Shown piece by piece: positions 9,348 through 18,712 of a stretch of 64,000 nt of DNA (within the stretch, counting starts at the first letter, position 1; every line of letters starts with the position of its first letter). The stretch covers positions 62,001 to 126,000 of the forward strand of contig NZ_WJBG01000112.1 of NCBI RefSeq assembly GCF_009709555.1, given 5' to 3'. The position numbers were made by a program, and so were the translations under genes. Source of the stretch: Streptomyces blattellae (GTDB taxonomy: Bacteria > Actinomycetota > Actinomycetes > Streptomycetales > Streptomycetaceae). Below the pieces are notes generated by a model. The model searched no databases. It saw only the letters and a program-made list of their open reading frames with translations, and was not told the origin of the DNA.

Positions 9348-9385
9348 CGATTCGGCGGCAGCCCCTGGCGGGTTGCCGCCGATCG
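9348..9385 (+). terminator. Hairpin after the M6 protease
   Basis: An imperfect stem pairs 9348-9360 with 9374-9385 around a GCCCCTGGCGGGT loop and is followed by GTGTTT. It is placed 25 bp after the protease stop. Confidence 0.55.
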
Positions 9386-9443
9386 TGTTTAGGTGCGTCC
9401 TGTGGTTCTCTTATTGACACCGCTGGAACGGGGAAGTGACTGA

Positions 9444-9839
9444 ATGGCCGCAGGAGGCTTCTGCAAGCTGCCCACCGGCAGCGTGGTGGTGGCGCTGAAT
9501 CTGCCCAGCCCCACCCTCGACGGCACGGACTGCGTGCGTGTGCTGGTGCACGCCCAGAACCGGGCGCGGGCCCTGACCAGGCTCCGCAACCTGGGCATGC
9601 GCGCGGTCTACCTCCGCGGCAACGCGGCCCCGCCGACCCCGGACGAGATCACCGCGGTCCTCCACCACCCCGACGGCCTGATATGGCGCACGGCCCCGGA
9701 CGACGGCGTACCGGGCCTGTCGCAGGAGCTGTGGCATCCGATCAGGGCACTCGGAAGGAGGCCGGCAGCGCCGCCGAAGGGGTGCGGGGCTGTAGTCGAT
9801 ATGCCGATATGCGGCTCTACGGAGCGCTCAGCCCCCTAG
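9444..9839 (+). CDS. Conserved hypothetical protein
   Basis: A 131-residue soluble protein starting at an ATG preceded by GGGGAAG. The N-terminal 100 residues look like an ordered alpha/beta fold (SVVVALNLPSPTLDG, RVLVHAQNRARALTRLRNLG), while the last 30 residues are Pro/Cys-rich and may be disordered. I do not recognise a named family. Its final 4 bp overlap the 3' end of the convergent pncA gene. Confidence 0.6.
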   Translation: MAAGGFCKLPTGSVVVALNLPSPTLDGTDCVRVLVHAQNRARALTRLRNLGMRAVYLRGNAAPPTPDEITAVLHHPDGLIWRTAPDDGVPGLSQELWHPIRALGRRPAAPPKGCGAVVDMPICGSTERSAP

Positions 9840-10420
9840 ACGACCGGCTTGCCCGACAGCTCGACGCCCGCCTCTCGCATCGCCTCCAGTGCCCGGTCGG
9901 TGGTCTCCTCGGCCACTCCGGCGGTGAGGTCGAGGAGTACGTGCGTACGGAATCCCTCCCGCGCCGCGTCCAGCGCGGTGGCGCGCACGCAGTGGTCGGT
10001 GGCGATGCCGACCACGTCCACCTCGGTGACCTCGCGGGCACGCAGCCAGTCGGCCAGCGGCACACCGTTCTCGTCGGTGCCCTCGAACCCGCTGTACGCC
10101 GCCGCGTACGCCCCCTTGTCGAACACGGCGTCGATCGCGCCGGAGGCCACGGCGGGCGCGAAGTTCGGGTGGAAGCCCACACCCTCGGTACCGGCGACGC
10201 AGTGCGCCGGCCAGGAGTGGACGTAGTCGGGGTTGCTGGCGAAGTGTCCGCCGGGCGCGATGTGGTGGTCGCGGGTCGCCACCACATGCCGGTAGCCGGC
10301 GGGCGCCTGCCCGATCAGCTCGGTGATGGCGGCGGCCACATCGGCACCCCCGGCCACCGCGAGGCTGCCCCCCTCGCAGAAATCGTTCTGCACGTCTACG
10401 ACGATCAAGGCGCGGCGCAT
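9836..10420 (-). CDS. pncA: Nicotinamidase (isochorismatase-fold)
   Basis: A 194-residue enzyme that hydrolyses nicotinamide to nicotinate and ammonia in NAD salvage. The catalytic triad is visible as D9 (VVDVQNDF), K102 (VFDKGAY) and C144 (ATDHCVR). The metal-site residues D51, H53, H59 and H73 (TRDHHI, GGHF, WPAHC) are all present, so it should be active. Its sequence parallels mycobacterial PncA along its whole length. It lies 134 bp downstream of pncB on the same strand, so the two enzymes of nicotinamide-to-NaMN conversion are linked. Confidence 0.92.
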   Translation of the reverse strand: MRRALIVVDVQNDFCEGGSLAVAGGADVAAAITELIGQAPAGYRHVVATRDHHIAPGGHFASNPDYVHSWPAHCVAGTEGVGFHPNFAPAVASGAIDAVFDKGAYAAAYSGFEGTDENGVPLADWLRAREVTEVDVVGIATDHCVRATALDAAREGFRTHVLLDLTAGVAEETTDRALEAMREAGVELSGKPVV

Positions 10421-10554
10421 GGTCGGTGTCCTTCGACTATGGGGTCGGGGTGGATCAGGGTGCGGGCCCGCCGGTGTGAAGTTACGAGCCTAGAGACTCG
10501 GAGGGCCCTAGGGGAGGGGGCATTCCAGAGGTTGCACGGGAGCGCCGTCTCTGA

Positions 10555-11898
10555 CTACCCCGAGCGCTCGTGGACATACTCGGTCGGAATCACGGGTTCC
10601 CCCCGGGACAGCTGCGTGGCGGACAGCGGCAGATTCGCGCGGGCGGCTATGTGCCGGTCGCGCGGGACGTCCAGCGGTTCACGTGCGACCACGTCACCGC
10701 CCTTGACCAGCTCCACGAGCAGCTGCCGGCCGGACAGCCCGCCGGGGACCGGTCCGGTGCCGACGACCTCCGCCTCGGCGACCCCGTCCTCGTCCAGCCG
10801 CCGAGCGGCCCACTTGCGGCCGCCGATGGACGTCTTGCCTCCGGTGGACTTCTTCGCGACCGGGACCAGCGGTTCCTTCGGGTCGGCGGATTCGGCGCGG
10901 GCGACCAGTTTGTAGACCATCGAGCACGTGGGATGACCGGAACCCGTCACCAGCTGGGTGCCGACGCCGTACGCGTCCACCGGCGCCGCCGCCAGCGAGG
11001 CGATCGCGTACTCGTCCAGATCCGAGGTCACGACGATCTTCGTGGCCCTCGCGCCCAGCTCGTCCAGCTGCTGCCGCACCCGGTGGGCGACCAGCAGCAG
11101 GTCCCCGGAGTCGATCCGCACGGCACCCAGTTCGGGCCCGGCGACCTCCACCGCCGTACGGACCGCCTCGGCGACGTCGTACGTGTCCACCAGCAGCGTC
11201 GTGTTCCGGCCCAGCGAGTTCACCTGGGCCTGGAAGGCGTCCCGCTCGCGGTCGTGGAGCAGGGTGAAGGCGTGCGCGGAGGTGCCGACGGTCGGGATGC
11301 CGTAGCGGAAGCCGGCGGCCAGGTCGGAGGTGGTCGTGAAGCCGCCGACGTACGCGGCGCGGGCGGCGGCGACGGCGGACAGTTCGTGGGTGCGGCGGGC
11401 GCCCATCTCGATCAGGGGCCGGTCGCCGGCGGCCGAGGACATCCGGGACGCCGCCGCGGCGATCGCGGAGTCGTGGTTGAGGATGGACAGGACGACGGTC
11501 TCCAGCAGTACGCACTCGGCGAAGGAACCCTCGACCCGCATGACCGGCGAGCCCGGGAAGTAGACCTCGCCCTCGGGGTAGCCCCAGATGTCACCGCTGA
11601 AGCGGTAGCCGGCGAGCCACGTCAGGGTCTGTTCGTCGACGATCCCGTGCTCCCGCAGAAAGCGGAGGACGTCCGGGTCGAAACGGAAGTTCTCCACTGC
11701 GTCCAGGACCCGGCCGGTGCCCGCGACGACGCCGTAGCGCCGTCCTTCGGGCAGCCGCCGGGTGAAGACCTCGAACACGCTCCGCCGCTCGGCGGTGCCC
11801 GCCCGCAGCGCGGCCTGCAGCATCGTCAGCTCGTACTGGTCCGTGAAGAGCGCCGTCGAGGGAACGTCCACCGGCAGCCCTAGCTCCGCTGTGTTCAT
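10555..11898 (-). CDS. pncB: Nicotinate phosphoribosyltransferase
   Basis: A 447-residue enzyme converting nicotinate, PRPP and ATP to nicotinate mononucleotide. Conserved features are the N-terminal FTDQYELTMLQA stretch, VFEVFTRRLPEGR, the active-site TVGTSAHAFTLLHDRE with its conserved histidine, and VRIDSGDL. The length is normal for bacterial NAPRTase. The ATG at 11898 follows a G-rich stretch rather than a clear Shine-Dalgarno. It is divergent from clpS, the same pncB-clpS arrangement seen in mycobacteria. Confidence 0.93.
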   Translation of the reverse strand: MNTAELGLPVDVPSTALFTDQYELTMLQAALRAGTAERRSVFEVFTRRLPEGRRYGVVAGTGRVLDAVENFRFDPDVLRFLREHGIVDEQTLTWLAGYRFSGDIWGYPEGEVYFPGSPVMRVEGSFAECVLLETVVLSILNHDSAIAAAASRMSSAAGDRPLIEMGARRTHELSAVAAARAAYVGGFTTTSDLAAGFRYGIPTVGTSAHAFTLLHDRERDAFQAQVNSLGRNTTLLVDTYDVAEAVRTAVEVAGPELGAVRIDSGDLLLVAHRVRQQLDELGARATKIVVTSDLDEYAIASLAAAPVDAYGVGTQLVTGSGHPTCSMVYKLVARAESADPKEPLVPVAKKSTGGKTSIGGRKWAARRLDEDGVAEAEVVGTGPVPGGLSGRQLLVELVKGGDVVAREPLDVPRDRHIAARANLPLSATQLSRGEPVIPTEYVHERSG

Positions 11899-12054
11899 GA
11901 CTGATGATGATACCCCCCATCTCGTCAGTCTGACGATTTAGGTCGGCCGACAGGCGATCACGGGGACATCGTGGGGACATCGCGGGGACATCGTGGGGCA
12001 ATCGCAGGGCAATCGCGGGGCGCATTTGTGCGACCACCCCCCTCCGGTGGCAGC

Positions 12055-12372
12055 ATGGGCCATGTGACGTCACCCGCGCCCGTAGAGATCGAACGCACCG
12101 AGTCGGCGGAGGAGGTCTTCGCCGTCCCCGAGCCGGACGTCCCCTGGGTCACGATCGTGCACAACGACCCGGTCAACCTCATGAGCTATGTGACCTACGT
12201 CTTCCAGACGTACTTCGGCTACCCGAAGGACAAGGCCACCAAGCTCATGCTCGACGTCCACCACAAGGGCCGGGCGGTCGTCTCCAGCGGGACCCGCGAG
12301 GAGATGGAGCGCGACGTGCAGGCGATGCATGGCTACGGTCTGTGGGCCACCCTCCAGCAGGACCGGAAATGA
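12055..12372 (+). CDS. clpS: ATP-dependent Clp protease adaptor ClpS
   Basis: A 105-residue adaptor that delivers N-end-rule substrates to ClpC/ClpAP. The core shows [41 protein letters not shown] and [19 protein letters not shown], with the hydrophobic pocket residues conserved. A 30-residue acidic N-terminal extension precedes the core. ATG 12055 or GTG 12064 could be the start; the former follows GGTGG. The last codons (QQDRK and stop) are duplicated in tandem just downstream. DUF2017 follows 99 bp later. Confidence 0.92.
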   Translation: MGHVTSPAPVEIERTESAEEVFAVPEPDVPWVTIVHNDPVNLMSYVTYVFQTYFGYPKDKATKLMLDVHHKGRAVVSSGTREEMERDVQAMHGYGLWATLQQDRK

Positions 12373-12385
12373 CCCGAACTCGCAT

Positions 12386-12458
12386 GCAGGACCGGAAGTA
12401 ATCCGACCCCTCCCGCAGGACCGGAAGTAATCCGACCCCTCCCGCAGGACCGGAAGTA
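12386..12458 (+). repeat. 29-bp tandem repeat copying the clpS 3' end
   Basis: Two identical 29-bp units (12386-12414, 12415-12443) and a partial third (12444-12458) begin with GCAGGACCGGAAGTA. They reproduce the clpS terminal sequence GCAGGACCGGAAATGA with its stop. They fill most of the clpS-DUF2017 gap. Confidence 0.9.
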
Positions 12459-12471
12459 GCGAACTCACTTC

Positions 12472-13074
12472 ATGCCAGGTCAATTCGAACCGCTCCCCGG
12501 CGGCGGCGCCGCCGTCGCGCTCGACGACGTCGAGATCTCCATCATCCGGTCGCTGGCCGTCCAGCTTCTGGAGCTGATCGGCCCCGGCCCCGGCGAGGAC
12601 ACCCGCGAGGACCCGCTGGCCGAACTGTTCGCCGAAGGCCCGAGTGAACCGCCCGCCGACCCCGTCCTCAAACGGCTCTTCCCGGACGCCTACAGCGACC
12701 CGGAGGCCACGCCGGGACCGCGCGACGCCGAGGAGCAGCGGGCGCACTCCGCCGAGTTCCGCCGCTACACCGAGAACGACCTGCGGGCCGGGAAACGCGA
12801 GAACGCCCTCGTGGTGATCCGCTGCCTGGACGCGCTGCGCCCGGTCGACGAGGGCGGGGCGGTCCTCAAGCTGTCGGAGGGGGAGTCCAGGCAGTGGCTC
12901 GGCGCCCTCAACGACCTGCGCCTGGCGATCGGATCCCGGCTCGACATCACCGACGACGAGGACACCGACCTCCTGTACCGGCTGCCGGACGAGGATCCGC
13001 GCAAGCCGATGGTGATGGCGTATCTGTGGCTGGGCGGGCTCCAGGAGACGCTTGTCTCCACCCTTATGCCCTGA
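12472..13074 (+). CDS. DUF2017 family protein
   Basis: A 200-residue acidic helical protein belonging to DUF2017, a family almost always found between clpS and mec/cysO in actinobacteria (as Rv1332). Recognisable segments are the LDDVEISIIRSLAVQLLELI region, an acidic GEDTREDPLAELF stretch, and the C-terminal DLLYRLPDEDPRKPMVMAYLWLGGLQETL split over two conserved blocks. Function is unknown. Its strict linkage to clpS suggests a proteolysis-related or sulfur-related role. The ATG at 12472 comes directly after the clpS-tail repeat, whose third copy supplies a GGAAG possibly used for ribosome binding. Confidence 0.85.
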   Translation: MPGQFEPLPGGGAAVALDDVEISIIRSLAVQLLELIGPGPGEDTREDPLAELFAEGPSEPPADPVLKRLFPDAYSDPEATPGPRDAEEQRAHSAEFRRYTENDLRAGKRENALVVIRCLDALRPVDEGGAVLKLSEGESRQWLGALNDLRLAIGSRLDITDDEDTDLLYRLPDEDPRKPMVMAYLWLGGLQETLVSTLMP

Positions 13075-13401
13075 TCGTGGCGGTTCGATGTTCGCTCAGC
13101 GGACGCTCAAATCCGCATAACGATCCCGTCACCGCGATGGCGTCGGATGCACTTCTAGGTGCTCTTTGTCCGCTTTTCCCTGTGCTGTGCGCCACATCCC
13201 GCCCGGGTGATCAGCGCTGATCAGTGCCGCGGCCGTGATAAATCTTCACGACCGCCCGGCGAACACCATCCATGGTCCGCCGGGTGCGCCACCGACCGGC
13301 AGACCGCCGGTCAGGCAGACAGCTCCAGCTATCCGGGGGGATCGAGACCCGATCCGAGGCCGACGACGGCCCGGGTCGGCATGGAGAAAGGCGCACCACA
13401 C
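13075..13401. promoter_or_regulatory. Permease upstream region with a perfect 16-bp palindrome
   Basis: A 327-bp gap upstream of the permease. TGATCAGCGCTGATCA at 13208-13223 is a perfect inverted repeat with no spacer, the size of a dimeric repressor operator, 179 bp before the start codon. No riboswitch is recognised. Confidence 0.45.
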
Positions 13402-14835
13402 ATGACCTCCGCTCAGGTCGACATGGGCAAGACCCCAGAGGAGTCCGAAGAGGGGTACGAGCGCGGGCTCGGCAGCCGCCAGGTCCAGATGATCGCGATC
13501 GGCGGCGCCATCGGCGTCGGCCTGTTCCTCGGGGCCGGGGCGAACATCGCCAAGGCCGGCCCCAGCCTCATCTTCATGTACGCCATCGCCGGCGTCATCA
13601 TCTTCTTCATCATGCGGGCGCTCGGCGAGCTCCTGCTCTACCGCCCGGTCTCGGGCTCGTTCGCGGAGTACTCCCGCGAATTCCTCGGCCCGTTCTTCGG
13701 CTACTTCACCGGCTGGACGTACTGGCTGATGTGGGTCGTCACCGGCATGGCCGAACTGACGGCCGCCGCGATCTACGTCAACTACTGGTTCCCGTCCATC
13801 CCGCAATGGGTCACGGCACTGGTCTTCCTGATCGTTCTGTTCGCGGCCAACCTGATCTCGGTCAAACTGTTCGGCGAGATCGAGTTCTGGTTCTCGATGG
13901 TCAAGGTGACCGCGCTGATCGGCATGATCGTGATCGGTCTCGGCGTGCTCACCTTCGGTTTCAGCTCCGCCGGTGACACCGCCGCGGTCTCCAACCTCTG
14001 GGCCTTCGACGGCTTCTTCCCCAAGGGCGTCGGCTCCTCCCTGATGACCCTGCAGGGCGTCATGTTCGCCTACCTCGCGGTCGAGCTGGTCGGTGTCACG
14101 GCCGGCGAGTCCGAGAACCCCGAGAAGACCCTCCCCAAGGCGATCAACACCCTGCCCTGGCGTATCGCGCTGTTCTACGTCGGCGCCCTCACCGTCATCC
14201 TGTGCGTGGTCAGGTGGACCGAGTTCGCGGAGGGAGTCAGCCCGTTCGTCGCGGCCTTCGCGAAGATCGGCATCCCGGCCGGCGCCGGCATCGTCAACTT
14301 CGTGGTGCTGACCGCGGCCCTGTCGTCCTGCAACTCCGGCATGTACTCCACGGGCCGCATGCTGCGCACCCTGGCCGACAACGGCGAGGCCCCGCGCGCC
14401 TTCGGCAGGCTGTCCGCCACGAAGACCCCGGCCTTCGGCATCACCGTCTCCATGCTCTTCATGGGCATCGGCGTGATCCTGAACTACATCGTCCCGGAGA
14501 AGGCCTTCGGCTACGTCGTCTCCGTGGCCACCGCGGCCGGCATCTGGACCTGGCTGATGATCCTGATCAGCCACGTCCTGTACCGCCGCGGGGTCGACGC
14601 GGGCCGCCTGCCCGCCTCGTCCTTCCCGGCGCCCGGCGGCGCGAAGTGCAGCTGGATCGCCATCGCGTTCCTGCTCTTCGTCACCGGCCTGATCGCGTAC
14701 GACGCCGACTCCCGCGTCTGCCTCTACGTGATGGCCGGCTGGGCCGCCGCGCTGGGCGTCGGCTGGGCGGTGCTGAAGTCGCGGAACCCGGAGGTCACGC
14801 GGCGCCGCGAGCCGGAGCTGGAGAAGCTCGGCTGA
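13402..14835 (+). CDS. Amino-acid permease, APC superfamily (AAT type)
   Basis: A 477-residue permease with 12 predicted membrane helices. The amino-acid transporter signature is intact: RGLGSRQVQMIAIGGAIGVG opens helix 1, and FSFGVELVGVT-like helix 6 reads AYLAVELVGVTAGES. The SSCNSGMYSTGRMLRTLA stretch of the AnsP/ProY/GABA group is present. Proton-coupled uptake of an amino acid is expected; the substrate is uncertain. The ATG at 13402 is favoured over the ATG at 13381 because GAAAGG lies about 10 nt upstream. A terminator follows 25 bp after the stop, so it is probably monocistronic. It is inserted between DUF2017 and mec, where mycobacteria carry other genes. Confidence 0.9.
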   Translation: MTSAQVDMGKTPEESEEGYERGLGSRQVQMIAIGGAIGVGLFLGAGANIAKAGPSLIFMYAIAGVIIFFIMRALGELLLYRPVSGSFAEYSREFLGPFFGYFTGWTYWLMWVVTGMAELTAAAIYVNYWFPSIPQWVTALVFLIVLFAANLISVKLFGEIEFWFSMVKVTALIGMIVIGLGVLTFGFSSAGDTAAVSNLWAFDGFFPKGVGSSLMTLQGVMFAYLAVELVGVTAGESENPEKTLPKAINTLPWRIALFYVGALTVILCVVRWTEFAEGVSPFVAAFAKIGIPAGAGIVNFVVLTAALSSCNSGMYSTGRMLRTLADNGEAPRAFGRLSATKTPAFGITVSMLFMGIGVILNYIVPEKAFGYVVSVATAAGIWTWLMILISHVLYRRGVDAGRLPASSFPAPGGAKCSWIAIAFLLFVTGLIAYDADSRVCLYVMAGWAAALGVGWAVLKSRNPEVTRRREPELEKLG

Positions 14836-14860
14836 CGCTCAGGACGTCCGGCATATGGGC

Positions 14861-14889
14861 AGCCCCGTACCGCCCACCGGTACGGGGCT
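14861..14889 (+). terminator. Terminator after the permease
   Basis: A perfect 12-bp stem (AGCCCCGTACCG with CGGTACGGGGCT) has a 5-nt loop and is followed by GTCTTCTGCTT. It ends 23 bp before the mec start codon. Confidence 0.85.
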
Positions 14890-14912
14890 GTCTTCTGCTT
14901 ATCCTGCTGAAC

Positions 14913-15335
14913 ATGCTGACCATCACCCAGGACCTCGTCGACCGGATCGTCGCCCACGCGCGCAAGGACCATCCCGACGAGGCGTGCGGCGTGATCGCGG
15001 GCCCGGCGGGCTCGGACCGCCCCGAGCGCTTCATCCCCATGCTGAACGCCGCGATGTCGCCCACGTTCTACGAGTTCGACTCGGGCGACCTGCTCAAGCT
15101 CTACCGCGAGATGGACGACCGCGACGAGGAGCCGGTGGTCATCTACCACTCCCACACGGCGACCGAGGCCCACCCCTCCCGCACCGACATCTCCTACGCC
15201 AACGAGCCCGGCGCGCACTACGTCCTGGTGTCGACGGCGGACACGGACGACCTCGGGCCGTTCCAGTTCCGCTCCTTCCGGATCGTCGAGGGCGAGGTGA
15301 CGGAGGAGGAGGTCAAGGTGGTGGAGTCGTACTGA
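14913..15335 (+). CDS. mec: Mec-like JAMM metalloprotease of the CysO pathway
   Basis: A 140-residue zinc isopeptidase of the Mov34/JAMM family. The catalytic set is complete: E23 in PDEACGV and H79, H81 and D92 in YHSHTATEAHPSRTD (H-x-H-x10-D). In mycobacteria Mec releases cysteine from the CysO-cysteine adduct and can trim the carrier C terminus. Here it sits 343 bp upstream of cysO, with a leader-peptide ORF in the gap. Its promoter must lie within or just after the preceding terminator, because only 23 bp separate them, or else it depends on readthrough from the permease. Confidence 0.9.
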   Translation: MLTITQDLVDRIVAHARKDHPDEACGVIAGPAGSDRPERFIPMLNAAMSPTFYEFDSGDLLKLYREMDDRDEEPVVIYHSHTATEAHPSRTDISYANEPGAHYVLVSTADTDDLGPFQFRSFRIVEGEVTEEEVKVVESY

Positions 15336-15463
15336 TCCGTTACCCGGTCTCGATACTCAGTCTGTGACTCAGTCTGTGATTCAGTCTCGTACTGCGGATG
15401 AAGCGTGTCCGGAATACGAGATCACATTCCAGAGACCGGACCGGGAATCGATACGATGACCCC

Positions 15464-15559
15464 ATGGTTTCCCATGACGTGAGCGACAAGACGCCGGGCA
15501 CGCTGCTCGTGGCGCGGCTGCACGTCGACCTGTGCAGGCTCGCCAGCGCCATCTGTTGA
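15464..15559 (+). CDS. 31-codon leader peptide upstream of cysO-cysM
   Basis: A short ATG frame ends in LHVDLCRLASAIC and stop. This C-terminal pattern (R-L-H-V-D-L-x-R-x-x-S-A-I-C) is one I recognise from conserved Streptomyces leader peptides found upstream of sulfur-related operons. It contains two cysteine codons in the last eight residues, suitable for cysteine-dependent attenuation. There is no strong Shine-Dalgarno, so it may be leaderless. The 119 bp to cysO contain GC-rich inverted repeats (around 15573-15605) that could form alternative hairpins. Expression and regulation are inference. Confidence 0.7.
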   Translation: MVSHDVSDKTPGTLLVARLHVDLCRLASAIC

Positions 15560-15678
15560 CGCCGACCCCTGCCGCCGTACGGCCGTGGGCCGCGGCGCCG
15601 TACACGCACCACACCTTGCCGAAACTGCGCTGCCGCGCGCCCACCGACCAGACTTTCTCCCGACAGGAGCCCTGAGCC

Positions 15679-16957
<1,279 letters not shown>

Positions 16958-16962
16958 CCCGC

Positions 16963-17412
16963 TCACGTCGCCAGGTGGCGGACCTGGTCCCAAAGGACCG
17001 GGTCCACCACCCCCACCCGCCGCCGGAAGTCCCGCATCGGCACGTCGCGCAACTCGTCCGTCTCCAGGAAGCCGGCCCGCCCCTGCGCATCGCCGACAGC
17101 GCCAGGCGGCAGCGGAATCACCCCGGCCCGCTCGTCGTGGTACTTGCTGGTGATCTTCGCGACGGTCGCCCGCCGCCCCCGTACCGCGAGCACCAGACAC
17201 GGCCGGTCCTTACCCCCCGTCCCGTCCTCGAACGGCACGCTCGCCCACCAGATCTCCGCAGGCCGCGGCCGCGCCACCCCCGGCCCGCCCGGCCGCCCCG
17301 CCGACCGCGTCCGCCGCACCCGCGGCCCCCGCCGCCCCCACCCGTCGACGACCGCAGCGACCAGCGCCAGCACCACCACCGCCGCGAGCGCCAGCCACCA
17401 GGACGTACTCAT
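16963..17412 (-). CDS. Membrane-anchored PemK/MazF-like protein
   Basis: A 149-residue protein with an N-terminal membrane helix (about residues 7-22, LALAAVVVLALVAAVV), an Arg/Pro-rich linker and a PemK/MazF-type domain from about residue 50. That domain is recognised by RPAEIWWASVPFEDG, KDRPCLVLAVRGRRATVAKI and RAGFLETDELRDVP. MazF/PemK proteins are ribosome-independent mRNA interferases. A membrane-tethered version without an adjacent antitoxin is unusual, and it may be a non-toxic relative. The ATG at 17412 begins the hydrophobic helix; longer upstream frames are low-complexity. It is convergent with cysM. Confidence 0.75.
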   Translation of the reverse strand: MSTSWWLALAAVVVLALVAAVVDGWGRRGPRVRRTRSAGRPGGPGVARPRPAEIWWASVPFEDGTGGKDRPCLVLAVRGRRATVAKITSKYHDERAGVIPLPPGAVGDAQGRAGFLETDELRDVPMRDFRRRVGVVDPVLWDQVRHLAT

Positions 17413-17521
17413 ACGACCGACGGTACCGGCGCACACCCACCCCTGCGCGCCCTTCTCCCCGGAACGCCCGCCCGTGCGTGCCGCGCGTTGCCGCCCGGGC
17501 ACCGGTGGCGGCTCTGCTCAC

Positions 17522-18184
17522 CTACCGCTCCTGGGGCTCCTGCGTACCGGAATCCAGCCCCATGTCCTTCGCGCTGTAGCGGGGCAGGCCGGTCGTGTCG
17601 ATCGTCCACGTGCCGAGTTCCGTGGCGACGGTGACCGGCTTGCCGTACGGGAGGTGCAGCCGGTTCTCGTACGCGGACCGGCCCTCGGACCGGCCGATCT
17701 CCCACTGGTAGGTCCAGGTTCCGTCGCGGGGGTCAAGGATCAGGTAGTGGGGGATGCCCATCGCGGGGTAGTCGCGGGTCTTGTCCCGGTAGTCGTTGTC
17801 CGGGTTGGACGGGGAAACGATCTCGATCGCCAGAGTGATCTCACGGGGGTCGAGGGGTTCGTCGGTCTCCATGGCCTCGTATGCGCAGACATGGAGGTCG
17901 GGGACGCGTAGTTTGCCCAGCGACTCATCGTCCGTGTCGGTCGCCTCGAACACGCCCAGCTGGTCCGGAAGCTGCGGCGAGAGCCGGTCCCGTACACGCG
18001 TCGCGGTCAGCTGGTGGCGCGGGCGCGGGCTCATCATCATCAGGAGTTGTCCATCACTGATCTCGGGCCAGGTGAGGCCGGGCGGCGGCGTGAAGTCGTC
18101 ACGCATGTCGCGCAGCCGCCGGTACAGGGTCTGCTGAGTCACGGGTCCTCCCGCCTCCAGTATGGCAGCGACGGTGCCGGTCAT
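17522..18184 (-). CDS. Uma2-family (DUF820) putative endonuclease
   Basis: A 220-residue protein of the Uma2/DUF820 family, which has a PD-(D/E)xK nuclease-like fold and is greatly expanded in Streptomyces and cyanobacteria. Conserved blocks are VPDLHVCAYEA, ITLAIEIVSPSNPDNDYRDK (with the E-x-V-S-P-S and D-x-x-x-K residues) and YPAMGIPHYLILDP. No activity is established for most members. Its ATG overlaps the stop of the ATP-binding protein gene by 4 bp (ATGA at 18181-18184), indicating translational coupling. Confidence 0.85.
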   Translation of the reverse strand: MTGTVAAILEAGGPVTQQTLYRRLRDMRDDFTPPPGLTWPEISDGQLLMMMSPRPRHQLTATRVRDRLSPQLPDQLGVFEATDTDDESLGKLRVPDLHVCAYEAMETDEPLDPREITLAIEIVSPSNPDNDYRDKTRDYPAMGIPHYLILDPRDGTWTYQWEIGRSEGRSAYENRLHLPYGKPVTVATELGTWTIDTTGLPRYSAKDMGLDSGTQEPQER

Positions 18185-18645
18185 CCGGCCGCCTCCGCAG
18201 GCGCGAGATCGATCTCGGCCCAGAGCGTCATCCGGCCGGCCGCCCGCCGGCTTCCCCATCTGCGGGCGAGCGCGTCGATGATCAGCAGGCCGCGACCACG
18301 CTCCTGCTCCGCGTCGGCCGCCCCGGGAGGTGGGACCACCGGACATACCTGGCCCTCGTCGGTCACGCCGACCACGGCCGTCCACGCGGTGACGGAGAAG
18401 GTGACCGTGATGGTACGGCTGTCACTGTGCTCCACGGCGTTGGCCACCAACTCCCCCGCGATCGTCTCCAGATCATCGACCGCGGCCGGCGGCAGCCCCC
18501 ACCCCCGGGCGGTGTCTCGCACATGACGGCGGGCGGCGCGGGCGGAGGCGCGGTCACGGCCGGGGAGGGCGAGCTGGGCGAGGCGGCGAGGCTCGGTGCG
18601 GCTGGGTACGAAGGCGTCGTACGGCACCGTCGCGGGCGAGGCCAC
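18181..18645 (-). CDS. RsbW-like ATP-binding protein (HATPase, anti-sigma type)
   Basis: About 154 residues with a GHKL ATPase fold. The N-box is ELVANAVEHSDS, and a glycine-rich ATP-lid element reads RGRGLLIIDALARRWG. Such proteins form part of the WhiJ/AbaA-type gene sets of Streptomyces, together with an HTH-DUF5753 protein and a DUF397 protein, both of which are encoded divergently just upstream. The GTG at 18645 is tentative: upstream sequence overlaps the divergent regulator's promoter, and only a close-spaced GAGG is present. It is coupled to the Uma2 gene. Confidence 0.75.
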   Translation of the reverse strand: MASPATVPYDAFVPSRTEPRRLAQLALPGRDRASARAARRHVRDTARGWGLPPAAVDDLETIAGELVANAVEHSDSRTITVTFSVTAWTAVVGVTDEGQVCPVVPPPGAADAEQERGRGLLIIDALARRWGSRRAAGRMTLWAEIDLAPAEAAG

Positions 18646-18712
18646 CGCCTCGTTTCGGACAAGGGACCAGTAAGGGACCAGCGACGACGGCGGCCGAGTG
18701 GGAGACGAGACG

